Program-made: the position numbers and the translations under genes
Notes under the pieces: generated by a model
Database searches by the model: none
The model's input: only the letters and a program-made list of their open reading frames with translations
What the model was told of the DNA's origin: nothing
In this document: one piece after another, positions 47,801 through 63,951 of the stretch
How positions within the stretch are numbered: the first letter of the stretch is position 1
Layout of the letters: every line of letters starts with the position of its first letter
NCBI RefSeq assembly: GCF_963662255.1
Contig: NC_085067.1
Location: 5,918,428 to 5,982,427 of the forward strand
DNA from: Cinclus cinclus
Taxonomy: Eukaryota > Chordata > Aves > Passeriformes > Cinclidae
Direction of reading: 5' to 3'
Length of the DNA stretch: 64,000 bases

Positions 47801-50800
47801 CGCCTGTAACCCAACACAATCCCATCCTTAAAGCGTGAAAATGGTTTTTCCTCACCATGATCTCATGAAGGCTTGAAACCCCATCTGGACATGTCAGGGT
47901 GCGCAGTGAAAAAAGCAACCCCTGTCCCAGCAGCTGCTCTTGAGCAGCACCAGAAGGCACAGAGGCCACTGGTTTTATCATTCCTGCCCAGAACTCCTTG
48001 AGCTTTGCAAGTCCAAGCAAAGCAGCATTTTCTCTGTGGTTTCTGGCCTGTGTCACATTGAGGTTCTCACACACAGGCACCGACTCTCTGGCTGCAAAAC
48101 CATCAGGAGAAATTTTATTACATTTTCTAGATATATCTACTGTTAGCTAAAGGTGATGGTGGTCCTGGAAACACAGGGCTGATGGAGAGGGATGTGCTGA
48201 TCCCCCACTCCGTCAGGTATTTATCTGAGCACAGAGCATAAAAATCCAGGGAGTTTTGGGGGTCCAGGGCAACCCAAGAGCCCCATGACACAGTGTCCTG
48301 TGCCCAAACCAGTGCTCAAGGTTCCCCCAGCACTGCACAAACCCCAGAGCCCAGACAAGCTCCGTCAGGGCTGGCTGGAATCTGGCACCAGCCCATTAAA
48401 CCTCTCCAGAAGCTGCAATGCAAAGACTGGCCGTGCTGGGAAAACCCCTTCCCTCCTGCCCCAGACAGGGAAATGCTCTTTCCCATACAATGGGAAAAGA
48501 AAAACAGCAGGAAACAAAGAGAAACATTAATATGAAATATGCCCAGCTCCCCCTGTGCATGAGGGAGGGAGAGGAGGATGGGTCTGGCTGGGCTGCCTGG
48601 GAGCAGAGAATCCTCCGGGGCTGCTGCAGGGACAGTGGGAGGACACTGGGGAAGACCGAGGGGCCCCTCCCATCTCAGGGCTCTGATGTGGAGCCTGTTG
48701 CAACCCTGGAAATCATCTCTGCCTTGGCTAAAGCCAAGGAAACACCTCGGCCTCGACCACAGGCATCCCGGGTGGAAGACAGCCAGCGGCAAATACAATT
48801 AGCCTTCCCTGCCTGGAAACTGGGATAACGAGAGTGCCGAGACAGCAGGCTCCGCTCCTGCCTGTTCTCCCCTCCAGACACACCGGGTCTGGCTCCTTTC
48901 CACCAGCTAAGTACCGGAGAAGCCTCACACTGAGCTCCTGCTGACCGTGGTCCCTCTGCTCTGCCGGGTACAAACCCCATCTGTCCTCTCCGTCCCCCGC
49001 AGTGCAGGGAAGCGACCCCACCCTGCCGAAGGGTTTTGTGTCGTGATTACACGTGATGCCTCCACAAGCTGCACCTTTAAAGTCTTTTGTTTTAAATCAC
49101 GAGACAGCCCAGATGGATCCTAAACCCTGGTTCCAGCATCCCCACATCATCTCACCACTAAAATGGGCACAGTGCCTTCTGCTTTTCACCCTCAGTTTCC
49201 CCCAGCACACACACTAGGAGAGCTGGCCTGGGGCGTGTTTTGGAGTGGTCACCGAAGGAGCAGCGGCTCCTCCTGTCCATCGAGCCCCTGCTGCCTGCGA
49301 GCTGCCTGCAGAAGATGTCACATCGATTAAAAATGCTCATTTGCTTCCGCTCATCCCTGCAAAGCCTCAGGCAGAGCCCCCGCGCCGCTTTTGTTTAAGT
49401 GTGTGTGTAAGTATCTCTATAAATATTATATCTATAGACACACGAGAAGGGGCATTAGCGAGCACAGAGCCTGCTTGTCCTCCTGCTGAACAGGCAGCGA
49501 AGTCTCAGCTGACTCTCTGCACTGGTGATGGAGCGTGGTTAAAATCCCAAGCTCCGTCTGGCTGATGGGATTTCCCCCTGCTGTGCCTAACCCGGTCCAG
49601 AAGGAATCTCCTGTCTCGCCTACCACTCCTAAAATCCTACTTTAGCAGCAAATAATTCACTTCCCACTAAAGATGTGGAGTTGGGATCTTCTAAACTCCT
49701 TTTATTTTCACACTCGATCTTCTAAAGCCGAGAAGCAGTAAGCCAGGTCTAACTAAAACCCCTCCTGGTTTCATGAACCGTTTGGATGTTGGCTCGGAGT
49801 GGCTTGGTCTAGTGGAAGGTGTCCCTTCCCATGGCAGGGGGTGGAATGAGAAGAGTTTTAAGGTCCCTTCCAACCCAAACCAATCCACGGTTCTGTGAAA
49901 ACTCATTGGGAAGCAGCTGGCAGCTTTACCCCGGCACCCCCAGCACCCCACACCCCGATGGGCCACACCACCTGCAGCACCAAAACTCCTGAATGCGACC
50001 CAAAAACACTTGAGGAAAACAGGGAAGAACACCGGGCTTGGCCAAACCTTCCCCTGCGAATACCAGAGCGGCTGAACAAACCAGTTCGGTCACGCAGGCC
50101 GGTTGTGTTTTTGTGTCTAAGGAGAGAAAGGAAAGCAGTCTTGCCCTCCACCGGGGTGGGAGCTGGGGGAAGGCTCCGTCCCCGCTGCCGGCGGCCGCGG
50201 CTCCTCGCCCGGCGGGCGATATTTGCCCTAACAAGTGGGGATTGTTTTGGGGGAGAAGCAGGAAGAAAAGCGAGCTGTTTGTGCTGCGGTGACTCACGGG
50301 GTGTAAATCACACCGGGGGATTGCCGGGGTGCTCGGAGCCGCTCTCCACATCCGCGCCGGCGGCAGCGGCTCAGAGACGCTCTCACGGCTGTTTACAGGG
50401 CACAGCGATGCCTCAAAAGGGGAATTCCTCCTCCTCTCCTTCCAGCGCCGTGCTGAAGCTGAACAGCAGGGATTTTTACAGGAAGGAGGATTCCTCCTCT
50501 TTATTTCAGAAGGAAAACGTGCGATGCTCTGTACCCAAGCTGGCCTCCCAGCCCCGCCGTGTCTGCGTGGTACCCGGGACCCTCCCTCCATCCAGCTGCG
50601 CTCAGCATCCTGCATCCCAACCCCGCCTGCTCCCTAAAGCAGCTCAGCCGGACACTGGAGCATTTGCCATCACAAACACACCCCAGAGCCCGGAATGTGA
50701 GACCTTGGTTTGCTAAGGGGGACAAGTCAGTGTGCACCAGATACTGCAAGATGGGAAGGAGAAGGGCAGGACAGGGGAAAAAAAAAATGGGAAAAAAAAA

Positions 50801-53352
50801 TCCAAAATGAGAATTATTCAGTCAATTGATCTAGTTCTCTGTTCCCATTCCCTGTTTCTCTCAAATTTCTCCCCAGTTTTTATTTCCACCAAAACAGACC
50901 TGGAGCTTCTCACACAAATCTCTTCAGGAACTTCATTGTCTTTTGTCCTTGGTTCCACCAGCACTTCACCGTGCTCCTCATTCCCTCCACGGCCTGAGAT
51001 CTCACATGACCCGGGTATTTTACACAATTCCCCCGGGATCAGGAAATCTCGGGCATCACCACCCCCCCAGCTGCAGTCTGAGCACAGCTCAGGCAGGCAC
51101 CAACTCTGCCAAACAATGTGCTCTCTTACATTGGGCCCTCTCTTATCTGTAGATGATAAGATGATTTCACATACAAATGTTTCAAATTAAATTTTTGAAT
51201 TTTTCTTATTTTTTAACGTGTTTTTTTTTTCAACTGCAATTGATATGGATGCAGTGAAAACATGGGCATCAGCCAGGAAAAGCACATAACTGGGCATTTT
51301 CACAGTCTTATGCATCTAAGTTTACACAACCTATTGTTGCTAACTGTGGCTTTTTGAGAAGAATTTTTTAAAAAGTTATAGAAGCAAAGCCTGGAAGTGC
51401 TCTGAAAGCCACAAATCACCAGAACTATTTGATGTTATGTGAGAATTTCAGCTTCCTCCTAAAAGAAAATTAACTGCTCAGTTTATTTAGGCGAGTTCTA
51501 CACCCTAGTCTCTGCATTTCCATTGTGTGAGCTGTCCCAAAAGTCCCTGGCCAGCACAGCTCATCCCCTTGGGGAAACTGAGGCAGGGAGACAGGAAAGT
51601 CACTGGCCCAGCACTCCCTCACGAGGGATCTGCCATAATCCTGGGATCTGTTCTGAAGTTTCAAAGGAAAAGAACTCAGAAATCACCACCCAGCAGTGGA
51701 AAGGCAGTTTGGATTGTTAAACCAGTTGTTTCCAATCAGTTTATTTTCTTTTTAAAGTGCATCTTAAATTGTTGGTTTTCTGAGCATGAAAATCTTTGCA
51801 GATTTATTTGGTGCATATTTATTTTCATTTATTTTAGGTGGCATGAGGGGCTGGGCTGAGGTTTGTGGACAGTGGAAAAAGCACAACTCTTAATGACCTC
51901 TCTGAAGCAGCATCTCTAAGCAGAAGCCTGCCCATCAAAACAAGCCTCTGAGCATTCCTATGCCCTTTTCCTCTCAGAGCATGTCTTCAAAATCCCAATC
52001 AATTCACCAGGATTTGCTGGCTGGGGTTGAAATTTAAGCATTTGTGCAAATGTACACTGGATCTAGGCCTAAACAAGAAAAAAAAAAAACCCAATATGAA
52101 CCCTTGTACACCAGCCAAATCTCAAACCTTGTCCTCCTAAAACAAACAGGAATGGATGGTGGTACAGGGTGACAATGACAGCAGGACAAACCAAAGAAAT
52201 CCAGACAGAGGTGATGGGGACAGCCCTGGGGAGAGGCAGGCAGGGGAAGGGCTGGCTTTTGTCCCCTCCTGATATGCTGGGACATGGGAAGGTTTCCTCT
52301 TGCATGAGTTCTGTTAATGGAGCTGTGTGGCAGGGTGGGTTTGCAGGTGCACATCACCTGTGGGGACACCTGGACAAGGGCTGAGAGAGCTGGGGTGTTT
52401 CATCCTGGACAAGAGAAGGCTCCAGGGACACACAGAGCCCCATCCAGTGCCTAAAGGGGCTCCAAGAGAACTCGAGAAGGACTTTGGACAAGGGCAAGGA
52501 GAGATAGGACAAAGAGGAAAGGCTTTAAGCTGAAGTAGGGCAGACAGATTAGATATTGGGAAAGAACTGTTCCCTGTGAGGGTGGGGAGGCCCTGGCACA
52601 GGGTGCCCAGAGCAGCTGTGGCTGTCCCATCCCTGGAAGTGTTCCAGGCCAGGTTGGACAGGGCTTGGAGCGAGCTGGGGCAGTGGAAGTGTCCCTGCCC
52701 ATGGCAGGGGGTGAAATAGGTTGAGTTTAGGTCCATTCTAACCCAAACCAGTCTGTGATTCTCTGCCACAGCTGCACACGGTCCATGTGGCCACACACCC
52801 TGGCATTCCAACACAACCCTACGGCACAGCCCCATCAGCGGCTGGCACAGCCACACAGCTGTGCCACACACACTGCCTGTACCCAGGCACACGTGGGTGC
52901 ACAGGTGTCAGGAGCTCATGGGCACTCACCTGTGGTGGGGATGTACATTCATACCTACGGCACAGGCACACCAGGGACACAGGAACACCAGGGACATGCA
53001 CACCGGGGTCAAAGACACATCCATGGCCTTGGCACACAGGGACATACACACACCTGGCGGGGCATGGGCACACCTATGACCTGGGCACCCCAGGGACAGT
53101 CACATCTAGAGCGTGGGCACACCTACGGCACAAGCACAGGGACACGGGCACACCTATGACATGGACTCAGTGGGACGCGCACACCCAGGACGCGCTCCCG
53201 CCCCTCCCCGCCGGTGCCGGTGCCGGTGCCGGTGCCGGTGCCGGTGCCGGTGCCGCTCCTACCTCTGCCTGCCGCCGCTGCCCCGCGGCCGGTGCGGGCT
53301 GAGCGGCCGCCAGCAGCCCCAGCGCCAGGGCGGCCCGCAGCGGTCCTGCCAT
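38488..53352 (-). CDS. MMP28: Matrix metalloproteinase-28 (epilysin)
   Basis: Secreted zinc endopeptidase. Eight exons, in transcript order 53352-53263, 45886-45807, 45128-44965, 42497-42276, 41406-41161, 40768-40619, 40150-39983 and 38882-38488, give 504 residues (human 520). Order: signal peptide about 1-23; prodomain with cysteine switch MPRCGTDD (Cys84); furin site RRRRR (103-107), so activation is probably inside the secretory pathway; catalytic domain with [11 protein letters not shown] (224-234, Glu225 catalytic) and Met-turn Met242; then a hemopexin domain closed by Cys308-Cys494. The stop follows NSEQVVF (human NSGSALF). MMP11 and other furin-activated MMPs fit less well: [15 protein letters not shown] and the GDHNDGL block are MMP28-like, and the position next to TAF15 agrees. 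Confidence 0.96.
38883..39982 (-). other. MMP28: MMP28 intron 7
   Basis: 1.1-kb GT-AG intron. Around 39490-39610 the phrase cccagctcctgg.gcag.tcatgga recurs about five times, a short degenerate tandem repeat. Confidence 0.85.
39490..39615. repeat. Degenerate minisatellite, about five units
   Basis: Units built on tcccagctcctggggcag followed by ctcatgga or similar, spaced 25-45 bases apart, within MMP28 intron 7. Confidence 0.65.
39983..40150 (-). CDS. MMP28: MMP28 exon 7 (hemopexin)
   Basis: [20 protein letters not shown] through [12 protein letters not shown]. Acceptor gcctcacag, donor gtgggt. Confidence 0.96.
40151..40618 (-). other. MMP28: MMP28 intron 6
   Basis: 468-bp GT-AG intron; nothing else seen. 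Confidence 0.9.
40619..40768 (-). CDS. MMP28: MMP28 exon 6 (hinge and start of hemopexin)
   Basis: [19 protein letters not shown] through [12 protein letters not shown]. Contains Cys308, the first hemopexin cysteine. Acceptor atcccag, donor gtgggt. Confidence 0.95.
40769..41160 (-). other. MMP28: MMP28 intron 5
   Basis: 392-bp GT-AG intron; nothing else seen. Confidence 0.9.
41161..41406 (-). CDS. MMP28: MMP28 exon 5 (zinc-binding motif)
   Basis: [18 protein letters not shown] through [11 protein letters not shown] and [10 protein letters not shown] to AVQNLY. Acceptor gtgtccccag, donor gtgagc. Confidence 0.96.
41500..41960 (+). mobile_element. Probable endogenous retrovirus LTR fragment
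   Basis: Inside MMP28 intron 4, antisense to the gene. It has a TATA box (TATAAAAA, 41673-41680) and, about 70 bases on, AATAAA (41742-41747) before tgtggaatctctacaca, the spacing of a U3-R-U5 promoter and polyadenylation unit. A tRNA-primer-site-like tggtggcagc lies at 41950-41959. No gag, pol or env coding sequence follows. Ends and target-site duplication were not resolved, so a solo or truncated LTR is inferred. Confidence 0.6.
42276..42497 (-). CDS. MMP28: MMP28 exon 4 (catalytic domain, first half)
   Basis: [16 protein letters not shown] through [17 protein letters not shown] to NAFDGP, with structural zinc and calcium ligands. Acceptor cctgttgcag, donor gtgctg, a weaker match to the donor consensus. 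Confidence 0.95.
42498..44964 (-). other. MMP28: MMP28 intron 3
   Basis: 2.47-kb GT-AG intron. No repeat or gene was recognised; several short open frames lack homology I know. Confidence 0.88.
44965..45128 (-). CDS. MMP28: MMP28 exon 3 (cysteine switch and furin site)
   Basis: [20 protein letters not shown], then MPRCGTDD and RRRRR. Acceptor ccttttgcag, donor gtgagc. Confidence 0.94.
45129..45806 (-). other. MMP28: MMP28 intron 2
   Basis: 678-bp GT-AG intron containing a run of 25 A (+ strand) at 45718-45742, which is poly-U in the MMP28 pre-mRNA 65 bases after the exon 2 donor. Confidence 0.9.
45718..45742. repeat. A25 homopolymer
   Basis: Uninterrupted run of 25 A, in MMP28 intron 2. 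No flanking retroposed sequence or target duplication was recognised. Confidence 0.95.
45807..45886 (-). CDS. MMP28: MMP28 exon 2 (prodomain)
   Basis: [13 protein letters not shown] to FTEAL plus two bases; the human counterpart is AFLEKYGYLNEQ. Acceptor tttcttgcag, donor gtagga. Confidence 0.94.
49781..49898 (+). mobile_element. CR1 LINE 3' tail, truncated
   Basis: Matches the avian CR1 3' end: ctagtggaaggtgtcccttcc, catggcagggggtgga, aaggtcccttccaacccaaa, then ttctgtgaa. 5'-truncated to about 118 bases and without coding capacity. Confidence 0.88.
52378..52762 (+). mobile_element. CR1 LINE 3' tail, truncated
   Basis: About 385 bases in the typical CR1 order: gagctggggtgtttcatcct, aagagaaggctccaggg, tgagggtggggaggccctgg, ggtgcccagagcagctgtgg, catccctggaagtgttcc, aggccaggttggacaggg, then acccaaaccagtctgtgatt. 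The reverse-transcriptase region is absent, as usual for these 5'-truncated copies. Confidence 0.92.
52860..53170. repeat. Degenerate CA-rich minisatellite
   Basis: Recurring ggcacac, accagggacac and cacctatgac phrases at irregular 20-35 base spacing, in MMP28 intron 1 just before the CpG island. Confidence 0.6.
53210..53251. repeat. (GCCGGT)7 hexanucleotide repeat
   Basis: Seven perfect gccggt units followed by a partial gccg. On the MMP28 strand the array starts about 6 bases inside intron 1, directly after the donor gtagga. Confidence 0.97.
53263..53352 (-). CDS. MMP28: MMP28 exon 1 (signal peptide)
   Basis: 30 residues, [20 protein letters not shown] onward to RRQAE, ending in phase 0 before donor gtagga. 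The N-terminus is a typical signal peptide: short positive start, Leu/Ala core and small residues near the cleavage site. The ATG is the first in frame after the CpG-rich leader. Confidence 0.88.
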
Positions 53353-53872
53353 CCCCGCTCCTCTCCTCTCCGCTCCGCTCCGCTCCGCGCCCGCCGCCGC
53401 CGCCCCGGCCGCCTCTCCCCGCCCCGGCCCCGGGGGCGGCCCCAGCCCCAGCCCCGGCCGAGGGCCGGGCTCCGGCAGCAGCACCGAGCGGAGGGGCTGT
53501 CCCTGCTCGGGGGACCGTGCCACCCAGCCCGGGGCCGCCCCCGGGGGAACGAGCCGGTGCATGCCCTGGCCCCGGCCCCCGGAGCATCCCGCTGCCGGTG
53601 CGTTTGTCCTTCGGCCAGCTGGGACAGCCGCGCCGCCCGGTTTGAAGCTGCGGAAAAGGGGAGAGAGCAATTCCAGCTTTTCCTAAACCTGTGTTCATCC
53701 ACGGCCCAGCGCACGTGGATGCAGGGTTTGGTGGCCGGGGGTCCCTGTGGGCCAGCACTTGCCGCGGGCTCTGCAACACAGAAGGTTGGGTCAGCAGTGC
53801 AGCCCCTCTTCAGGGGTCTGGCAAAATCTACACATTACAGCAGTGCTCTCTCAAGCTTTACATCATAACCAC

Positions 53873-53919
53873 ACACTCAGGGTTGTGGTTTACACTCTCA
53901 GAGTTGTGGTTTACACTCT
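53873..53919. promoter_or_regulatory. 21-bp tandem duplication carrying two TTGTGGTTT motifs
   Basis: Two near-identical units (acactcagggttgtggttt and acactctcagagttgtggttt), each with a match to the RUNX consensus TGTGGT. They lie about 540 bases upstream of the MMP28 ATG. Function is inference. Confidence 0.4.
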
Positions 53920-55075
53920 TTCTGCTTAAATCTCCCTGCCAGGCACGGGACGTGTTTGTCTGTGAGCAAGAAGGGGCTGTTTGCTCTCTCCTGCAGCTCA
54001 CACACAGCTCATGATCTCGAGGGTTGCAATGACAAGTCAACAGCTCTGTTTACTCACAGCAGTATTTTGTTCGACTATTTTGTTTTAATTTGACTAAAGC
54101 AATAGGATGTTTTGATTCTGCTTTAGTTCAAGGGGAAAAAATAGGATGTGACTTGTGTCTGCTTTTGTTTTCATGCCAGCTTCAACCCCACACCTATTTT
54201 AAAGCTCCCAGGCGCCTTCCTCCACTTTTTAATCGTGCCAAAACCTGAAGTTGCAGAAGCATCTGTTGAGTGCAAGCTTGAAGAGAGTTGCAGAGAGCCT
54301 GTGACACTGCTTTACAGCTGGACAGAGATGTAGGGAAGGGAAGCAGGATTTGAAGGAGAGAAAAAGTGATCCACATAACGTGGAAAAATAGGGAAGTCAC
54401 TGAGCTACAAGATAACAAACATGGGAGAAATGAAGGTTTTGTGTCTGGGCCAGCAAGAACTGACTGAGGAGCTGGTGGAGAGCAGAGTGGGCTGCTGGCA
54501 CAGCCTGAGGGATGGTGCGAGGGGAATACTCAGCCCCGGCAGAGGGAGAGCCAAGGGATGGCCACTCCTCACACAGGTCAGCCTCACACTTCCTTTCAAA
54601 ACAAGAGCAGCTCTGTCTGCAAACGCATCCGTGTTTGCGTCGTATCTAGGAAGCAACTGATCCATCTGCTCTTGCACTTAAGAATATGGATGATGAGAAA
54701 GTGACTGGCTGGGCTCCAGCAGGAGCAGGAAACTCCCTCCTCTGCTCATTGTAATGTGGGGAAGTGTCTGGGAGGGCACCTGCAGCCCCCGGAGCCGCCA
54801 GCTTTCCGACCGGGCATTTCCCGGGGCTGCTGCCTTGGTCCTCAGGGGTTTTGGCATTCAGATGGAGCAGAATTCAGCCCAGCCTTGGGGATGCCAAGTC
54901 ATAGTTCTCTGCAGGCTTTTGGCTGGGAGTGTAACAATGTTTATCCAGCTGCTGTAATCAGAGCAGTATCAGGAAAATAGACTATCTCATGGAAAGGTGA
55001 ACAGATTTCCAGCTTTTTCAGAAAAAAAAAAAAAATTCAGTCCTTATAACTTCTACCCCAAATCTGAAGCCTGAC

Positions 55076-55093
55076 AAGTCAAGTCAAGTCAAG
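55076..55093. repeat. (AAGTC)n short tandem repeat
   Basis: Three full aagtc units and a partial unit. Confidence 0.8.
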
Positions 55094-58000
55094 CCTGTGG
55101 TGGAGAGCCAATGAAATACTTCAGTAAAACATTCACAAAGAGCATGATAAATAGATCCCTATAAGCTCTGGTTGTCTAATCATTGCTGATTTCTCTGGTT
55201 TCTAGAGTAAACCTCTTCTCCTTTCAGTTTAACTCAAAAGATCTCGATGTACTCACAGAGCTCAATTTCCAAACCCTTTCCCAAAGATACCTCCCAGCTC
55301 AGAGAAACAAGAGTGTTCCTAAATTAATACCATTTGCATGGTATTGTAAACATCACAGAGAACTAAATGCCACTACCACAGGCATGGAGTCTGGAATGGG
55401 GGAGGCTGGTTTGTCCATAGGGGCACACCAAGAGCAGCTGAGCATTGCGGAGAGAAGAGATGAAACACCAGTGGATGCCTGTCTGAGATGAGATCCAAGA
55501 GTTCAAATAAATAAGAGATCCAATAAACCAACGTTATGAAACATCTCTTCTGACGTGAGCTTTCTCAGAGCAGCTCTGAGTGTTTATCATAACTGATAAG
55601 CAAATAGTAAACTCATTACTCCTCTGTTGCAGCTCCCACCCAAGATGGATGTGATGCAAGAACCTACCACCAAAAACCTCCAAAGCTCTGCACTGAGTAC
55701 AGGTTTAAGTTCTTCCCTTTCATCCTCTTGAGAACAGCCATTCTTCAGATGTTTGCTGCTGTACAGCAGCAGGATGGCTCAGTGGGTGCTGTGCCAGGCA
55801 ATGTCCAAAATCCTCATCCTGCTGCTGGGAAGTGGCCAGAGCCAGGACTTTAGATCAGACTGGCACAGTCACAGCTCTCCCTCCCAACCCCAGCCTGCAA
55901 GAGTCAAAATCTTGACCAAGGCATGAGCAGATTCACGTTCCTTGGGCTGTCACAAGAGTGAAGCTTTTCTGCTCAGACACTGTTTTCTGAGTACTTCATT
56001 CACACACAGCAAGTTCTCACAGGTCAAAGGACTTTCCTGTGTCTTTAAAATGTGTTAGAAAATCTGTTTTGCCCAGTATCCTGTCTCCAAGAGAGCCAGA
56101 ACAGTCTCTTACCACAAGGTTGTTAAAGAGAAAATGCAAAGGCTGCACAGACTTCCCTTGTCTTTACCTTTTGTGTATGGAGTTCCTGGAAGTCGATGAG
56201 GTCAAGAAGCTGCACCCAGCTGATGAGCCCTCCCATGAACACACCAATTTGCTGGAGCAGTTTGAATCTCACTGGTATTTGCTTGGCTAACAGCCAAAAA
56301 CATGCATCTCTTTTCTAGGATCAGGGTGGCACCTGAGGTCCAGCAAACAGCATCACCTCAGTCTGAAAAGGGGAGTTTTAAGCAGTTTTGAGTGCATTCT
56401 GACAGTTGTGTTTTATCACAACAGCTTTACAAGCAACTGCTACAGCAGCATCATCTACTGGGACATCATCACATGGGCTCTGTTACCCTGGAAATGGGAA
56501 TTATCAGTTCTAGATTAGGCAAAGCAGCACTGGCTGGATCCTGGCCTCAAATCTCTGGAGACTTCAGAGATTGGCTTCAGTTACTGCCTCCATATCTCTC
56601 TTGAGGACTGTGGTATTTGAGCAACTTGAAGTTGCATTTCTTCTCAGGGTGAGGTGGGCTTGGCTACAGAGGCCCAGCATGGAAACTATTTGTCTGTCTC
56701 TGAAAATGTTTAGCTATTATTTTATTTAGGAGTGGCATTTCAGCTCTGTAAGGATCTCATACCACTCCTGCACTGGCATCCCTCTTTTCTCCACCAAGTC
56801 CTTGTTGAGTTTGGCAAGTGCTAGACCTGTTTTTATAAATAAACCACCAGCATTCCACACAGGACTGATTTCCAAAATAAAATCCTCACCACTAAGAAAC
56901 AGTATTATTGGAAGATGGCACATAGAGATGAAAGCAGCAGAGCAGAGCTGCTCCCAACTATGCTGAGAACAACCCAAACTGCTTCTCTCTGCTGAGATAG
57001 ATTCTCCTGGTTTTCCACCTCCTGACAGGACAGATCTACTGTCCAATCCCTCCTTAGTCTGGAATTTTATTATAGGAAGTCCTACCTTCCCTAGCACCGG
57101 GAAGAACTACAATTAATTCAATCCTTAATATACTATATTTTTGAAGTTCTTTTACTTTCCTTTTAACCTCAATTAAAGCTTGTCCTGGCAAACTTTAGGG
57201 AGTTGTGGAGAAAACTTGCAGGACCAAAGGACCTGGCAGAAGTGGTTGGAGAGCAATGACATAATTAAGCCATCATCTGGGTTTATATTTTTTACACAAC
57301 ATCTTCCCAGGTCTCTCTAAGCTAATTTAACTCTCACTGCACTAAAGGCAAGTAAAACAACCCATTGAACCAGTAGTTTCTGTGTCCTGCTGGTTTTCTG
57401 AAAGACTAAGCAGCTGCTGAAGGTGTCTTTAAAACCATGCAAGAACACAGGTTGTATTGCCCCCAGTGCAGAACAGAACATAAACAAGAAAAGTGCTCAG
57501 CATCATTGCCAGGTTGGAAAAGCTGAGAAGGTGGTGACTGCTCCAGTTTTGTGGCTCACTTGAAGACTCATCTACTTGGTCATCCTGACTGACGAGGAAA
57601 GTGTTCTTAGCCTGGTGGAGAAAGCAAGGCTGGAAGCTGAGCTGGCATTAAAAGCAGCTACAACAGTTGCTCCCAATATTGGAAACACCAGCTGTATGAA
57701 CCACCAAACCCTTCTCCAGGAAGGAAAAAGCCAGAGCCCCACCAGGGAACTGCAGGGAGCAGAGGGGCAATGCTGCCCCAGCCCTGGGTTTTGTTCAGCT
57801 CAGCTGAGCCCAGCCATTCCCAGTTCTGTGCCTGCCTCTGAGGGCTCCAGCTGCACCCTCAGGAGTTTGTGCAGGGTGTCAGCTCTGCTGGGGAACAAGC
57901 CTCAGCAGGGATACTGAAGCTGTTCTCAGCAGCTGATTCCTGCTTTCCTTCCATCCCATCCAGCTGGCACCATTCCTGCATTTGCCAGTACAGCAGTGGG

Positions 58001-59129
58001 CAAGAGCACCCTCTAGCCTCCTCCCTCCAAAGAGTAACTCCAGCTTCAAACCCATCAGCATCCAATTTGTCTAGGCCAGCAAAACAACAGATACTGAACT
58101 GATCAACTTTCTGAACCCTCACATGCCATACATTGGATTTTACACTGCCACTAGTATATACAGACCTCAAATTCCACTGCTTTAAGAGCAACAAGCTGTC
58201 CACATATGTGACAAATGTCTTTTCTAACAGAGCAGGTGCTTTCCAGGAGAAACCTGAAACAGGCCAAGCAGTCACCATATTTACAACCCTGGGTAATGCT
58301 GGCTTGAACTTTGTTACCATGACCATCAATACACACCAAGCTGGGGAGGTGGCTCATAAACATTAAAAGCCATTTCTGTTCCTTTCTCAGTGAGATATGG
58401 CCCAGCTCTACGCCTAGCTGTAACCACAAACCCCAATTTATAGTGCTGCCCACTGGAATATTGGACAGCCAGAGGTTCTCTCTCAAAGGCCTGTGATGCA
58501 GAGGCAGCACTGCCATGACCTGACTGGGGCAGTGTCACCTTCTCAGGCTGCTCACCTGCGCAGTGACCTCCTATCTGAGGAGGAGAGAGAATTAACCTCC
58601 CTTCTCTCCTCTCCCGTGGCTGCAAAGCTGAATCTCAAATGTTCACAATGCACCTACTGAACCTCATCTGTATCTGACTTCTAGGATGAAGCAGCTGCAC
58701 ACAACACTTGTTTCCATCACCCACATTCCAAAAGCAGCAAGTACAGTAAGATGTTGCAAACCACTGTTTTTTAAGCCATCCCAGCTTGGATTCTGAGCTG
58801 TCCTGCCCCTGGCAGCAGCAGAACACACTCACACTGCTGTCTGCCTGCTCCCCTCAGGGTGCAGGGCAACCAAAGCAGGTTTGCAGGCACCACAGGAGGG
58901 AAAAAGGCAAGGAGCAGGGGAAAAGTCTACAAATCCAGGACAGAGGATATGGATAGCAAGGAGGCTCATCACTGACCTGACTGCAGATTTTATGAACACA
59001 CAGAGCTCAGGTCAGAGATGCAGTGCCATTCCAAACAAGTGCCAATTTACTGCTTAAGCCATAGCACAGGAACACTGGGAATATGTAAAGAAATGCATTC
59101 AATTCAAGTAATTGTGAAACAGTAGGATT

Positions 59130-59453
59130 TCACAAATAAAACAATCAGCATTTATTGTTGTATTACAAAACACTTCATATTTTGGCAATATTTTACAGTT
59201 TATCCTTTTCCTTCTTAGGGCCTGTTGAAAAGGTATGGGGGCGGGGGGGAAGAAAAGAGGATAATGTGGAAATTAGGATTAAATTTCAATGTCTTGCTTA
59301 AAAAAAAATCCTCCCAAACCACCCCAGTCCCTCCCACCAAAATAAAAATCTAGTTTCACTCAATTCCACTATCGAAAGAGGCCATGGGTGAAGCTGCAGG
59401 CAATTTCACTATCAAACGCATCAAGAAGACAAACAACACATTCACAGTGGTCT
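59130..59453 (-). other. TAF15: TAF15 3'UTR
   Basis: About 320 bases, AT-rich, from the stop to just past the polyadenylation signal at 59156-59151. Confidence 0.75.
59151..59156 (-). terminator. TAF15 polyadenylation signal AATAAA
   Basis: TTTATT on the + strand, in catttattgttg, 298 bases after the stop codon, with T/G-containing sequence downstream on the - strand. Confidence 0.75.

Positions 59454-63951
<4,498 letters not shown>

Larger units (their letters stand above)
45887..53262 (-). other. MMP28: MMP28 intron 1
   Basis: 7.4-kb GT-AG intron holding both CR1 tails, a degenerate minisatellite and the GCCGGT repeat next to the exon 1 donor. An AT-rich block at 49400-49445 stands out from GC-richer flanks. 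No gene recognised. Confidence 0.88.
53170..53660. promoter_or_regulatory. MMP28: CpG island at MMP28 5' end
   Basis: GC-rich, CG-dense block centred on MMP28 exon 1, with sharp drops on both sides. Probable promoter; the transcription start is not determined. Confidence 0.7.
53661..59129. other. Intergenic region MMP28-TAF15
   Basis: 5.5 kb of AT-richer DNA with no gene recognised on either strand. Minor items are an (AAGTC)3 repeat at 55076-55093 and a 14-A run near 55021. Short open frames, such as 57576-57917, have no homology I know. Confidence 0.65.

Noticed and set aside
49400..49445. AT-rich stretch with gtgtgt and acacac flanks as a hairpin gene
   Set aside because: The arms pair poorly and no small-RNA features were evident.
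53113..53868. 251-codon + strand frame over the MMP28 CpG island
   Set aside because: Shadow of MMP28 exon 1 and the GCCGGT repeat; Arg/Pro/Ala low complexity.
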